Assembly: GCA_945865815.1 (NCBI GenBank)
Contig: CAMBFR010000014.1
Coordinates: 1-53,529 of the forward strand
Origin: Candidatus Sulfopaludibacter sp. SbA3
GTDB taxonomy: Bacteria; Acidobacteriota; Terriglobia; 20CM-2-55-15
Reading direction: 5' to 3'
Length of the DNA stretch: 53,529 nt
Below, one piece after another: positions 9,430-17,716 of the stretch (its first letter is position 1; each line of letters opens with the position of its first letter). Position numbers and translations under genes: made by a program. The notes below the pieces were generated by a model. It did no database searches. It was not told where the DNA came from and saw only the letters and a list, made by a program, of their open reading frames with translations.

Positions 9430-9458
9430 TTGGTAGACCGGATGCCTTGGAGTATACT
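9430..9458 (+). promoter_or_regulatory. putative sigma70-type promoter
   Basis: TTGGTA (9430-9435), a 17-bp spacer, and TATACT (9453-9458). It lies upstream of the secreted lectin-like gene, which starts at 9527 behind a GAGGAGA ribosome-binding site, giving a leader of about 60 nt. Confidence 0.5.
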
Positions 9459-9526
9459 AACGCCCTCAAAAAGACCACGACGACGGTCGGGGTCGTGATC
9501 CGAAAACCTACTCGAGAGGAGAATCG

Positions 9527-10219
9527 ATGAAGAAGATTGTAACTGTCAGTGCCGCAACAACGCTGTTGCTGTTGGGCACGTTCATGCTTTTCGCGCAACA
9601 GGGCGGCGGCGGCCAGGCTCCAGCAGCGCCTCCAGAGCCGATGAGATTTTTTGTTACCAGTGCGGGCAAGGGCGATGGAGCCAACCTCGGTGGTCTGGCA
9701 GGAGCCGACGCGCATTGCCAGGCGTTAGCTCAGGCTGCCGGAGCCGGCAACCGCACGTGGCGCGCGTATCTGAGCACCACGGCTGCAGGCAATCAGCCGG
9801 CAGTCAACGCGCGTGACCGAATCGGAACGGGACCCTGGCACAATGCGCGTGGCGCCTTGATTGCCACCAACGTTGCCGATCTGCATGGAGACGTTCAGCG
9901 CGACCGTAACAATGTCCGGAAGCCCACAGCGCTTTCCGAAAAGGCCGCGATGATCAATGGCGTAGGCGACATGCCGAACCAACATGACATGCTGACGGGT
10001 TCGGACTCCACCGGCCGGTCACTGCCCGGCGACGCCGCAATGACAACCTGCGGCAACTACACCAGCAACAACATGGGCAGCGTTATGCTGGGCCATCATG
10101 ACCGTCTTGGCGGCGGAAACGTTTCATGGAACGCCACGCATGCAAGCCGCGGCTGCAGCCAGGCGAACCTGGTTCAGACCGGCGGCGCCGGCATGTTCTA
10201 CTGCTTCGCTACCAACTAA
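9527..10219 (+). CDS. secreted lectin-like protein (DUF1554-like)
   Basis: A 230-residue exported protein: signal peptide (residues 1-25, ending before GGGGQAPAAPP), a short Pro/Ala/Gly linker, then one globular domain. The domain opens with FFVTSAGKGDGANLGGLAGA and DAHCQALA, a pattern I associate with DUF1554 and related C-type-lectin-fold adhesin domains, and holds four cysteines (in DAHCQA, TTCGNY, SRGCSQ and MFYCF) that could form two disulfides after export. Function is unknown; extracellular carbohydrate or surface binding is an inference. The start is well supported by GAGGAGA 5 nt upstream and by a promoter at 9430-9458. A family A palindrome follows the gene. Confidence 0.65.
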   Translation: MKKIVTVSAATTLLLLGTFMLFAQQGGGGQAPAAPPEPMRFFVTSAGKGDGANLGGLAGADAHCQALAQAAGAGNRTWRAYLSTTAAGNQPAVNARDRIGTGPWHNARGALIATNVADLHGDVQRDRNNVRKPTALSEKAAMINGVGDMPNQHDMLTGSDSTGRSLPGDAAMTTCGNYTSNNMGSVMLGHHDRLGGGNVSWNATHASRGCSQANLVQTGGAGMFYCFATN

Positions 10220-10232
10220 GCACCGTCTGATC

Positions 10233-10302
10233 GGAGATCTGGGGACAGACTCCGAATTGCTCTGAAGTACAAGAGCAATTCGGAGTCTGTCCCCGGATCT
10301 CC
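10233..10302. repeat. palindrome family A, copy 3
   Basis: Arms of 31 bp (10233-10263 and 10272-10302) with a single mismatch and an 8-bp loop. The arm includes GGGGACAGACTCCGAATT, identical to copy 4. It lies after the lectin-like gene and before the DUF4159 gene and could also act as a transcription block, though there is no T tract. Confidence 0.88.
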
Positions 10303-10356
10303 CTCTCCCCCGTCTAAAATATCCACGACTTCCGATAACGTTTCATCAATTAGCGG

Positions 10357-10362
10357 TATATT
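10357..10362 (+). promoter_or_regulatory. putative -10 box for a leaderless DUF4159 mRNA
   Basis: TATATT followed by 9 nt and the ATG at 10372; no Shine-Dalgarno sequence is present between them. Confidence 0.4.
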
Positions 10363-10371
10363 GAACGGCGC

Positions 10372-11130
10372 ATGCGCAAGATCCTGTGGATTGCGGCAAT
10401 GGTCCTGGTTCTCAGTCCTTTCGTCCAATGGGCGCAAGACTGGCCGTTTCGCGAAGGACGCGACGAGCCTGTGCCCGAGTTTGTCTTCGCCCGGCTGATT
10501 TACTCCGGCCGGTTTGGCGGATTCGGAAGGGATTGGGCAACAGATTATCCGGCGGCGGATCGCAAATTCATGTGGGGCGTTCAACGCCTGACGAACATCC
10601 GAATCCGGATCGAGGAAAATGCCATCCGCATCATGGACCCGAACTTGTTCAAGTATCCCTTTCTCTATGTAGTCGAACCCGGGCGCGGTTTGGTCCTGAG
10701 CGATGTCGAAGCGAAACGGCTGCGGGAATACGTCGATCGTGGCGGATTCATGATTTTCGACGACTTCTGGGGAACGGCTCAATGGAGAAACTTCACGAAT
10801 CAGATGCGAAAGGTTTTTCCGGACCGCGAGATCGAGCCGATCCCCAGGGACCACGAAATCTTCCACACCTTCTACGATATCGACTCGTTCATACAGGTTC
10901 CAAATGTCGGCAACGGCATTCGTGGCGGACCAACCTGGCAGTCCGACGGATACGTTCCCCAATTGTTGGGAATCTTCGACGAGAAGCGCCGCCTCAACGT
11001 CGCCATGAGCTTCAACAGCGATCTCGGCGATGCCTGGGAGTGGATGGATCACCCTCAGTATCCTGAAAAGTACTCCGGTTACGCCTACCGGATCGGCGTC
11101 AACTTCATTATCTATGCTATGACTCACTGA
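10372..11130 (+). CDS. secreted DUF4159 domain protein
   Basis: A 252-residue protein with an N-terminal signal (IAAMVLVLSPFVQWAQ) and a single DUF4159 domain: EFVFARLIYSGRFGGFG at the start, LFKYPFLYVVEP in the middle, then LREYVDRGGFMIFDD and a C-terminal NFIIYAMTH. DUF4159 has a class-I glutamine-amidotransferase-like/Rossmann appearance, but its activity is unknown. A second member at 33262-34026 has the same architecture. The gene lies 10 bp upstream of the IMPase-like gene, so the two are probably co-transcribed. The start lacks a ribosome-binding site. Confidence 0.8.
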   Translation: MRKILWIAAMVLVLSPFVQWAQDWPFREGRDEPVPEFVFARLIYSGRFGGFGRDWATDYPAADRKFMWGVQRLTNIRIRIEENAIRIMDPNLFKYPFLYVVEPGRGLVLSDVEAKRLREYVDRGGFMIFDDFWGTAQWRNFTNQMRKVFPDREIEPIPRDHEIFHTFYDIDSFIQVPNVGNGIRGGPTWQSDGYVPQLLGIFDEKRRLNVAMSFNSDLGDAWEWMDHPQYPEKYSGYAYRIGVNFIIYAMTH

Positions 11131-11140
11131 TAAACAAAAC

Positions 11141-11968
11141 ATGATTGAGAGTACGGATATCAACGCCGCCCTTGAAGTCGCCGTCCGGGCGGCGCGCAAG
11201 GGCGGCGAGATCGCGAAAGCACGCCTCGGAAAGCCGGGGTACTTGAAGTGGAAGGGACACCGCGACGTGGTCTGCGAAGCATCGTTGCTCGTGCAGGACG
11301 CGATCGTCGCGTCAATTCTGGCGGAATTTCCGGGTGCGGCAATCCTTGCGGAAGAAGGCCCCGACGATGCACCGATGCCGGTGGATGCGCCGGACCTGTG
11401 GATCGTCGATGCGATCTGCGGAAGCCTCAATTTCACCCAGGGTATTCCTTACTTTTGCGTATCCGTCGCGCTGCGGACAGAAGGCAACATCTCGGTAGGG
11501 GTGGTCTATGACCCATGCCGCGACGAAATGTTTGAAGCGACCATTCACACTCCAGCCACACTCAACGGCCAAAGGATTTCCGTTCAGCAGATACTCGAAG
11601 GCGCCGAAGCCTGGAACAGCGCGATCACCGGCACGGACTGGCCGCCGAGCGGTGACCGGCGCAGGCTCACAAGAATGATCGTGGGCCTCATGTCGGATCA
11701 GGTCGTCGCACTCAACCTGATGGGATCGCCGGCGCTGGGCCTGTGCAATGTGGCATGCGGCAGGCTCCACGCCTACTGGCACCTCGATTTGAATATCTGG
11801 GACATTGCCGCCGCTAGCCTGATCCTGCAGCGGGCCGGAGGAATTCTTACCGACGCGAACGGCGTGACGTGGCTTTATTCCGATGGAGGATACATTGCGA
11901 CGAACGGCGTGATTCACGGCTGGACGTTGAACTGTATTCAGGCGGTGCTGAACCTCTCCAAAAAATGA
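11141..11968 (+). CDS. inositol-monophosphatase-like protein with missing metal ligands
   Basis: A 275-residue cytoplasmic protein of the IMPase/FBPase/SuhB/CysQ superfamily, which normally hydrolyses phosphate esters with two or three Mg ions. Conserved parts: LAEEG (Glu71/72), WIVDAICGSLNF (residues 87-98) and WDIAAA with Asp221. The canonical DPxDGT metal motif reads DAICGS here, so the second Asp is Cys93, and the first-strand Asp (usual TEAD) is Ser48. At least two Mg ligands are therefore missing, which suggests altered or lost catalysis. It directly follows the DUF4159 gene and probably shares its mRNA. The start at 11141 is the only sensible one but has a weak ribosome-binding site. 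Confidence 0.85.
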   Translation: MIESTDINAALEVAVRAARKGGEIAKARLGKPGYLKWKGHRDVVCEASLLVQDAIVASILAEFPGAAILAEEGPDDAPMPVDAPDLWIVDAICGSLNFTQGIPYFCVSVALRTEGNISVGVVYDPCRDEMFEATIHTPATLNGQRISVQQILEGAEAWNSAITGTDWPPSGDRRRLTRMIVGLMSDQVVALNLMGSPALGLCNVACGRLHAYWHLDLNIWDIAAASLILQRAGGILTDANGVTWLYSDGGYIATNGVIHGWTLNCIQAVLNLSKK

Positions 11969-11972
11969 AAAT

Positions 11973-12037
11973 TGAGAATTGAATAATGAATAATGAGTAT
12001 TGACATTCAATAATCACTATTCATTATTCAATTCTCA
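11973..12037. repeat. AT-rich inverted repeat (family D)
   Basis: Arms of 31 bp (11973-12003 and 12007-12037) with two mismatches around a 3-bp centre, composed of repeated GAATAATGAATAATGA-like units. It is far more A+T-rich than the rest of the window and fills the gap between two convergent stop codons (11968 and 12045), so it may serve both genes as a transcription end. Confidence 0.8.
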
Positions 12038-12044
12038 TTTGTCA

Positions 12045-13088
12045 TCACCTCGCGAGAGCTACGCCAGCAAGTTCTCCGAGGCCGCCGAGAGTCGTCTGGG
12101 CGGCATTGAAGCCGAGGCGAAAGGCGTCTTCTCCGTAAGTTTCGTATTTATCCGTTGGCTGATGATGGTTTGGATTTGATCCCCTGACAATGCCGGTGAC
12201 CCTTTCATTTTCGCGGACGCTGACCGAGGGCACTAGATCCTGAAACCGTATCGAATCCGTGCCTGCCATATTGGCGCCGATTGTTGCAGGATATTGCCCG
12301 GCGTGGGACCGGTTTGCGGCGTGCAGTAAGGCTGCCAGCCTCTCGGAGCCGGCTGCCATTCTGGAATTTCTCTGATACTCAATATTGATGTCGGCATTGG
12401 GACTCTGTCTCGGCCCGGGAGGCATGCCATGGTCGAACATCATCATGTCGTGCTGGATGACGCCCAGCCACTTCGGTTCGGCCGCCGAGCCCTGGAGCGG
12501 CGCCCTTTCGAGGGCATAGGTCCCACTGCCGTCCATCCCGAACTCCTCGTTGTTCCAGAAAATGAACCTCACCGAGCGGTTCGTCCGGACGTCGGCCATT
12601 CCTAAAACGCGGGCCAATTCGAGCACCACCGCGCAGCCGGAGCCGTCATCGTCGGCGGCCTCACCACCGCCGCGGCCGTCCATGTGCGCCGAGACGATGT
12701 ACATCTCTCCCGGCGTGGTCGTACCGATCTTTGTAGCGTAGATGTTCTCGAGAGGGCCGCTGGCCGACATGAACCGATGCCGCACGACGTTGGTGTACCC
12801 GAAGCTCCGCAGTTGTCTCTCGAGCCAGTCGATAGCGTCACGGTTGCGTTCGGTTCCCTGCATTCGATCGCCGAACTGGGTGAGTCCTTTGATGTGCGCC
12901 TTGTATCGTTCCAGTTCAAGTCGTCCGACGACAGTGCGCGCAGCATCTGAAGGCGTGCTCGTTGTCTGCGCCGAAAGCAAAGCCGCGAAAAGCAATATTC
13001 CTGGCAGGAATCGGGTGACAATTCTGGGGACAGACTCCGAATTCCTGTGGTACAGAATTCGGAGTCTGTCCCCAGAATTGTCATTCAT
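12045..13088 (-). CDS. M28-family zinc peptidase; N-terminus formed by a palindrome
   Basis: An M28 aminopeptidase-like protein with zinc-site segments SAHMDGRG, DDDGSG and WNNEEFG, plus a signal-type segment (FLPGILLFAALLSA) at residues 27-40. The only ATG in frame is at 13088 and forms TAATG with the stop of the FAD-subunit gene, a typical coupling. The first 23 codons lie inside a perfect palindrome (13016-13083), so the predicted N-terminus (MNDNSGDRLR...) is repeat-derived and places 26 polar residues before the hydrophobic segment. Either the repeat inserted after the start codon and stayed in frame, or translation begins inside or after it at a non-ATG codon. It is the last gene of the molybdenum-enzyme operon. 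Confidence 0.85.
   Translation of the reverse strand: MNDNSGDRLRILYHRNSESVPRIVTRFLPGILLFAALLSAQTTSTPSDAARTVVGRLELERYKAHIKGLTQFGDRMQGTERNRDAIDWLERQLRSFGYTNVVRHRFMSASGPLENIYATKIGTTTPGEMYIVSAHMDGRGGGEAADDDGSGCAVVLELARVLGMADVRTNRSVRFIFWNNEEFGMDGSGTYALERAPLQGSAAEPKWLGVIQHDMMMFDHGMPPGPRQSPNADINIEYQRNSRMAAGSERLAALLHAANRSHAGQYPATIGANMAGTDSIRFQDLVPSVSVRENERVTGIVRGSNPNHHQPTDKYETYGEDAFRLGFNAAQTTLGGLGELAGVALAR
13016..13083. repeat. palindrome family A, copy 4, inside the M28 coding start
   Basis: Perfect 29-bp inverted repeat (13016-13044 and 13055-13083) with a 10-bp loop. It shares GGGGACAGACTCCGAATT with copy 3 and overlaps codons 2-25 of the M28 peptidase frame without breaking it. Confidence 0.9.
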
Positions 13089-14080
13089 TACGCGAGGCCC
13101 TGCAAAATCGTCCGCTCCACCAGGTTCTGCGCGATATCGACCTTGTAGGCGTTCATGCTCATCGGGCGCGCCACGGTGCGGATGATCGCCGCGGCCTGCT
13201 TGATGCTTGTCTTGATGTTCTTTCCCTTGAGCTGGTTCTCGATGGCCGTGGCCCGGTAAGGAACCGGCGCAACGCCGCCCAGCACGATGCGCCCGTCTTG
13301 CCAGACATCGCCCGCGGCCGTGAACGCGGCCGCGACGGAAATCAGCGCAAAGTCGTAAACCTCGCGGTTCTTCAGTTTCAGCCAGGTCTGCTTCGTGCCC
13401 GCCGCCGGGTTCGGGATGAACACCTCGACCAGGATCTCGTTCGCCTTGAGGACATTTTCGTTGAGGATATTTTCACGGGGACCGACGAAGTAGCTGTCAA
13501 ACGGCACCATCCGCTCGCCCGCAGGCCCCGCGATCTTCGCCTGCGCGTTCAGAGCCAGCAGAGCGGCGGCCGTGTCCGACGGATGCACGATGTAGCACAG
13601 CTCGCCGCCGATAATGGCGTGATAGCGGTTGTCGCCGCCAACCGAGAAACAGAAATCGCCGCCCTTCTTATAGCAGTCGAAATCCGGTCCGCGCAGGAAC
13701 CAGCAACGCGGCCTCTGGTTGATATTGCCTCCAAGGGTCGCGTAATTCCGAATCAGGGGAGATGCCACGCTGTGCGCGGCCTGCGCGAGAAGCGGCAGCT
13801 TCCCGGTGACTTCCTTCGATTCAAAAATCTCGGTCAGGGTGGTGTTGGCGCCGATGGTTATGCCGGCGGCCGCGGCCCGAATGCCCTTGAGCTGCGGAAT
13901 CGTTGTGATATCCACGAGCGCGGTGGGTATCGGCATGCCGCTGCCTTCGACCCAGTCTTTCATCACGCCCGAGACAAGATCGCTGCCGCCCGCCAGAACT
14001 TTCGCGTTGGGGCCAATCCTGGTCAGAGTATCGACTGCTTCTTTTACCGTTTTGGGTTCGTGGAGTTCAAAGCCCTTCAT
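13088..14080 (-). CDS. molybdenum hydroxylase FAD-binding subunit (CoxM/XdhB/PaoB-like)
   Basis: The medium FAD subunit of a three-part xanthine-dehydrogenase-family enzyme. Start set at 14080 (MKGFELHEPKTVKEAVDTL) behind GAGGT. It shows the vanillyl-alcohol-oxidase-type FAD motif near residue 35 (AKVLAGGSD) and the second motif IRNYATLGGNINQRPRC, which binds FAD and usually the flavin ring. The C-terminal CO-dehydrogenase flavoprotein domain follows. In the complex this subunit passes electrons from the FeS subunit to its acceptor. It carries no signal peptide, as expected if the complex is exported with the Tat-tagged FeS subunit. It lies 5 bp after the Mo subunit and overlaps the M28 start. 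Confidence 0.9.
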   Translation of the reverse strand: MKGFELHEPKTVKEAVDTLTRIGPNAKVLAGGSDLVSGVMKDWVEGSGMPIPTALVDITTIPQLKGIRAAAAGITIGANTTLTEIFESKEVTGKLPLLAQAAHSVASPLIRNYATLGGNINQRPRCWFLRGPDFDCYKKGGDFCFSVGGDNRYHAIIGGELCYIVHPSDTAAALLALNAQAKIAGPAGERMVPFDSYFVGPRENILNENVLKANEILVEVFIPNPAAGTKQTWLKLKNREVYDFALISVAAAFTAAGDVWQDGRIVLGGVAPVPYRATAIENQLKGKNIKTSIKQAAAIIRTVARPMSMNAYKVDIAQNLVERTILQGLA

Positions 14081-14085
14081 GGTTG

Positions 14086-16578
14086 TTACCTCACCCTTCG
14101 GAGTTCTGTCAGAAGTTTTTCGCGCGTTATGGGCATGCTGTCGATCCATACGCCCACGGCGTTGTATACAGCCGCTGCCACAGCCGGCGCGGGCGGACCC
14201 ATTGGAGGTTCGCCGATTCCATGAGCGCCGAACACACCGTACGCCTTTGGCTTTTCCACCAGGACGACATCGATCTGCTCGGGCACATCCTGGATGCTCG
14301 GCGCCCGGTAATCGAGCATGTTCGCATTCAGCGGAAGGCCGGTGGCGTTATCGATCAGTAACTGCTCGTTGAAGACAGCGCCGAGGGCCATGACCACGCC
14401 ACCCTCGATCTGCTGCTCGAGCGCAAACGGATTCAGCGACCTCCCGACGTCGTGCGCCGCCACAAATTTCGTAACCTTGACGGTGCCGGTGCCGGTGTCC
14501 ACCTCCACCTCCGCCGCATGTGAGGCCCAGGCCGTCCGCTCCCAGTCATTGTCCTGCCGATAAATCGCGCGTCCCAGTATCGGAAGACCTGCTGCCTGGA
14601 TAACCGCCTCAAGGCTCAACTTCGTAGCGGGACTTGCTTTCACAAACACTTCGGCGTTCTTGATATCCAGTTGTTCGGGCGTCATCTGGAGATTCTGGTT
14701 TCTGCGGCGGGCGTCGTCTACGAACTTCTGGGCCGCATAAACCAGGATTTGTCTCTTGGCGTCCATGGCCGCCTCGTAGATGCCGCGGCCGCCGGTATTG
14801 GTCTGCCGGCTGCCATTAGTGCCTCCGCAGTCGGTGGTGTTGTCGGTGTCGACGTACAAAGCAATGGTCACCTGGGTCAACGGAACGCCCAGCGCCTCGG
14901 CAGTGATCATCGCCAGTTCGGTCCGCTGTCCGGGCCCGATTTCGGTGCATGCCGATACGCACTGAACGCTGCCGTCGTTGTTCACAATCACCTGTCCGGT
15001 TGCGGGATTCGTTCCGGCGCCGTGGCTGCATGCATGGGCGGCAAGACCGATCCCATGAAAAACTCCCGGGCGCACTTCCCTTGCCCGCGGCGCGTGCCAC
15101 TTTTCCTTCCACCCGATTCGAGTTGCGGCGGAAGTGATGCATTCGCGGATTCCGGAGTTGCTGAACGGCTTCTTCGTCTCCGGGTTCCCTTCTTCATTCA
15201 GGTTCTTAAGGCGGAACTCGACAGGATCCATGCCGACCGCATAAGCCGCTCTCTCCACCATCATCTCGAGCGCGAACGTTCCGTTCGGATGGCTGACACA
15301 GCGATACGGTCCGGATTTGAAGCTGTTCGTCATGACGTCTATGGCGTCCAGCTTCAAATTTGGAATCTTGTACAGCATCTGCATGTTGTACCAGGAGCCG
15401 TTGGCCGCGCCGGCGCGCTGCGCGCCGACGTTGGCGAACACGCGGAACTGTCCGTACTGCATGGTTCCATCGCGATTCACGCCAAGCTTCATTTCATTCC
15501 GGAACTGGGGACGGTGCGTGCGCGTGACGAAGTCTTCCTCACGCGTGTACATGTTCTTGACCGGCCGGCCGGTAACCTTGGCAAGAATGGCCGCGTGCAC
15601 TTCAGACAGATCCACGCCGGAGCGGTATCCATAACCCGACCCCATGTAACCGTTCTGGATGACGCGGACCCGATTTGCCGGAATCTTCAAAGCCTGGGAA
15701 AGGCCGGCGCGCGTGCCATGCGCGTGCTGGTTGGTGTAATAGACGATCAGCCGGTCCACGTCCCAGTACATCAGCGAATTCGTAAGTTCCAGGCACAGAT
15801 GCTGTTCGGTCGGCTTGGTCAGGATCGCGTCGAGGTTGACATCGGCTCGCGCCCCGTCGGGGGTTCCCCGAACCAGCGCAGGCGTCCTCGCGATGATCGT
15901 TCCGTCCTCGCTGTTCTCCCATTGCTTCAGAGCGGAGGGGCTGGCGCCTTCCATCATGTCGAGCACGGCGGGCAATACTTCGTACTCGACCTCGATCAGG
16001 TGCGTGGCTTCGTCCGCAATATGCTCGCTCTCGGCCGCGACGACCGCGATCGGCGATCCGACCTCGAACACTTCCTCATTAAAAAGGAACCGGTCCGGCG
16101 GGCCTCCGCCGAGCTTCACATCCCGGTATTCGGCCGGCAGGTTTCCACGGTGCAGCACCGCCACAACGCCGCGGAGCGCCTGCGCCTTGGCAATGTTCAC
16201 GCTCTTCACCTTCGCATGCGGATGGGGGCTGCGGAGCGTCCGGGTAAAGAGCATCCCGTTCATCCGCATGTTCTGCGTGTACTGGCCGAGGTTCGTAACG
16301 ATGCCCAGGCCGTGCAGCCGCGGAACCTTCTTTCCGATCACTTCGAACGTGTCGGGCCAGACGGGCGTGGCTGCGGATGCCGACTGCGCCGGTATTCCAA
16401 GCTGCGCGGCGTAGGCTTCCATCACCGGAGCCGCCATCTCGTGAAACTCACCCACAAGCTCGCTCCAGACCGGATCGTTGCTGAGCGCGCGCCACTGGGC
16501 GTCGGTCAGACTGGCCGCATACTCTGGATCCTGGACAACCCGAATTGCGTCGACTCTTTGCTCGATGTTTTGCGACAT
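14086..16578 (-). CDS. molybdenum hydroxylase large (molybdopterin-binding) subunit
   Basis: An 830-residue catalytic subunit of the xanthine dehydrogenase/aldehyde oxidase family. The aldehyde oxidase a/b hammerhead domain begins near residue 85 (IGKKVPRLHGLGIVTNLGQYT), followed by the Mo-cofactor domain with GGTNGSRQTNTG and the catalytic Glu in GIGEPPMGPPAPA near the C-terminus. The first 80 residues form a helical extension not typical of PaoC or XdhB. A GAGGT ribosome-binding site lies 7 nt upstream. It follows the FeS gene after 4 bp. The substrate (aldehyde, purine or other N-heterocycle) cannot be told from sequence. No XdhC-type insertion chaperone is in the window. Confidence 0.9.
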   Translation of the reverse strand: MSQNIEQRVDAIRVVQDPEYAASLTDAQWRALSNDPVWSELVGEFHEMAAPVMEAYAAQLGIPAQSASAATPVWPDTFEVIGKKVPRLHGLGIVTNLGQYTQNMRMNGMLFTRTLRSPHPHAKVKSVNIAKAQALRGVVAVLHRGNLPAEYRDVKLGGGPPDRFLFNEEVFEVGSPIAVVAAESEHIADEATHLIEVEYEVLPAVLDMMEGASPSALKQWENSEDGTIIARTPALVRGTPDGARADVNLDAILTKPTEQHLCLELTNSLMYWDVDRLIVYYTNQHAHGTRAGLSQALKIPANRVRVIQNGYMGSGYGYRSGVDLSEVHAAILAKVTGRPVKNMYTREEDFVTRTHRPQFRNEMKLGVNRDGTMQYGQFRVFANVGAQRAGAANGSWYNMQMLYKIPNLKLDAIDVMTNSFKSGPYRCVSHPNGTFALEMMVERAAYAVGMDPVEFRLKNLNEEGNPETKKPFSNSGIRECITSAATRIGWKEKWHAPRAREVRPGVFHGIGLAAHACSHGAGTNPATGQVIVNNDGSVQCVSACTEIGPGQRTELAMITAEALGVPLTQVTIALYVDTDNTTDCGGTNGSRQTNTGGRGIYEAAMDAKRQILVYAAQKFVDDARRRNQNLQMTPEQLDIKNAEVFVKASPATKLSLEAVIQAAGLPILGRAIYRQDNDWERTAWASHAAEVEVDTGTGTVKVTKFVAAHDVGRSLNPFALEQQIEGGVVMALGAVFNEQLLIDNATGLPLNANMLDYRAPSIQDVPEQIDVVLVEKPKAYGVFGAHGIGEPPMGPPAPAVAAAVYNAVGVWIDSMPITREKLLTELRRVR

Positions 16579-16582
16579 ATGG

Positions 16583-17566
16583 TTACCTCACCGGGTGACC
16601 GGACTCCGCAAGCATCTGGCGAACTCTTGCTTCGTCAAGTCGGGTTGGATCCCAAACGGGAGTTATGGTGCGTTCGGTGCCGGAGACGTCGAGAATGCCG
16701 GGCTTCGCCTTCAGCTCGAGAGACAGGTCGTCGAACTGTTCGATCGTTCCCAACGCGGTCGCGAACTCGAATTGCCTGGAAATTCCGGGCACGGTGTTCC
16801 CGCTGATGAGAGGCGCGTCGCCGGTAATCAGCGGAGCATTGTAAGTAACTCTTTCGCCGCGCATCTCGGCTGCCGCCTTTTGGACGGAGGTCAGGATCTT
16901 GGCGTACTCGCCGCAGCGGCAGATGTTCCCGGACAGAGCCTCTTTGATCTGTTCGTTGTTTGGGTTTTTGTTTTTTTCCAGCAGCGCGTAGGCGGACATG
17001 ATGAAACCGCGTGTGCAGATGCCGCACTGGAAGCCCCCGTCAAACCAGAACGCCCGTTGCAACGGATGCAGACCCGCAACGCCCGGCCCCTTGGTGATGC
17101 CTGCCACGGTCAGGATCTTCTGCCCACGCCCATACCGGGCGGTCAGGAGACCGCAGCCATTCACCGGCAGGCCATCCACAAGGACGGTGCAGGCGCCGCA
17201 CTGCGCGCGATCGCAACCGAGATTGCAGTTCGACTGTTCCAGTTGATAGTTCAGTGTCTCCCACAGGCTTTCGCGCACATCGACGCTGACGTCGTGTTTC
17301 TTTCCATCGATGTCGAGCGTGACTTTGCGGGTGACCATAGGAGCCGCTGGAGCGGCCGGAGCGGCCGGCCGTTGAGGCGTCTGCGGCTCGGCTACCAGGC
17401 TGGTAGCGAGACCGACGCCGGTCATGACGCCAACCGCTACTGCTCCGGCGTTGCCGCGGATCAGGAAGTCGCGCCGGGTGAGCTTCGAGGCGGCCTGCGG
17501 GCTGTCCGATTGTGGCTCTGCCGGTTCGGCCGATTTGGCCTGGAGAGGCTCTTTATCTTCCGCCAT
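16583..17566 (-). CDS. Tat-exported [2Fe-2S] subunit of molybdenum hydroxylase (PaoA-like)
   Basis: A 327-residue electron-transfer subunit. The N-terminus has a twin-arginine signal (LTRRDFLIRGNA at 29-40, then a hydrophobic stretch), so the enzyme should be periplasmic, as for E. coli PaoABC. Two [2Fe-2S] clusters are visible: Cys118, 123, 126, 138 (plant-type) and Cys181, 184, 216, 218 (helical domain, GNICRCGEY). An Ala/Pro linker (67-76) follows the signal. After the second cluster there is an extra tail of about 85 residues (NAPLITGDAPLISGNTV onward) not expected in small subunits. First gene of the operon; AGGAGA lies 5 nt before the ATG. Confidence 0.92.
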   Translation of the reverse strand: MAEDKEPLQAKSAEPAEPQSDSPQAASKLTRRDFLIRGNAGAVAVGVMTGVGLATSLVAEPQTPQRPAAPAAPAAPMVTRKVTLDIDGKKHDVSVDVRESLWETLNYQLEQSNCNLGCDRAQCGACTVLVDGLPVNGCGLLTARYGRGQKILTVAGITKGPGVAGLHPLQRAFWFDGGFQCGICTRGFIMSAYALLEKNKNPNNEQIKEALSGNICRCGEYAKILTSVQKAAAEMRGERVTYNAPLITGDAPLISGNTVPGISRQFEFATALGTIEQFDDLSLELKAKPGILDVSGTERTITPVWDPTRLDEARVRQMLAESGHPVR

Positions 17567-17716
17567 GGGATCTCCTTGGAAATCTGCACAGTTTAGGGAA
17601 TTTGAAAGACGCGACGATTCTATAAATCCGCCGGGGATGGGGCAAGGGAAATAGGCTGACCTTCGCTTCGGCGGCAGACAACAGAGACGCCAACCGGTGA
17701 TATATTCGGGTCAATA

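Noticed and set aside
10216-11436. 406-residue antisense open frame spanning a palindrome and two genes
   Set aside because: Runs across two plus-strand genes with clear domains; composition not protein-like.
14671-16806. 711-residue open frame antisense to the molybdenum subunit
   Set aside because: Low-complexity, His/Arg-rich translation without motifs; it is the mirror of a strongly conserved gene in G+C-rich DNA.
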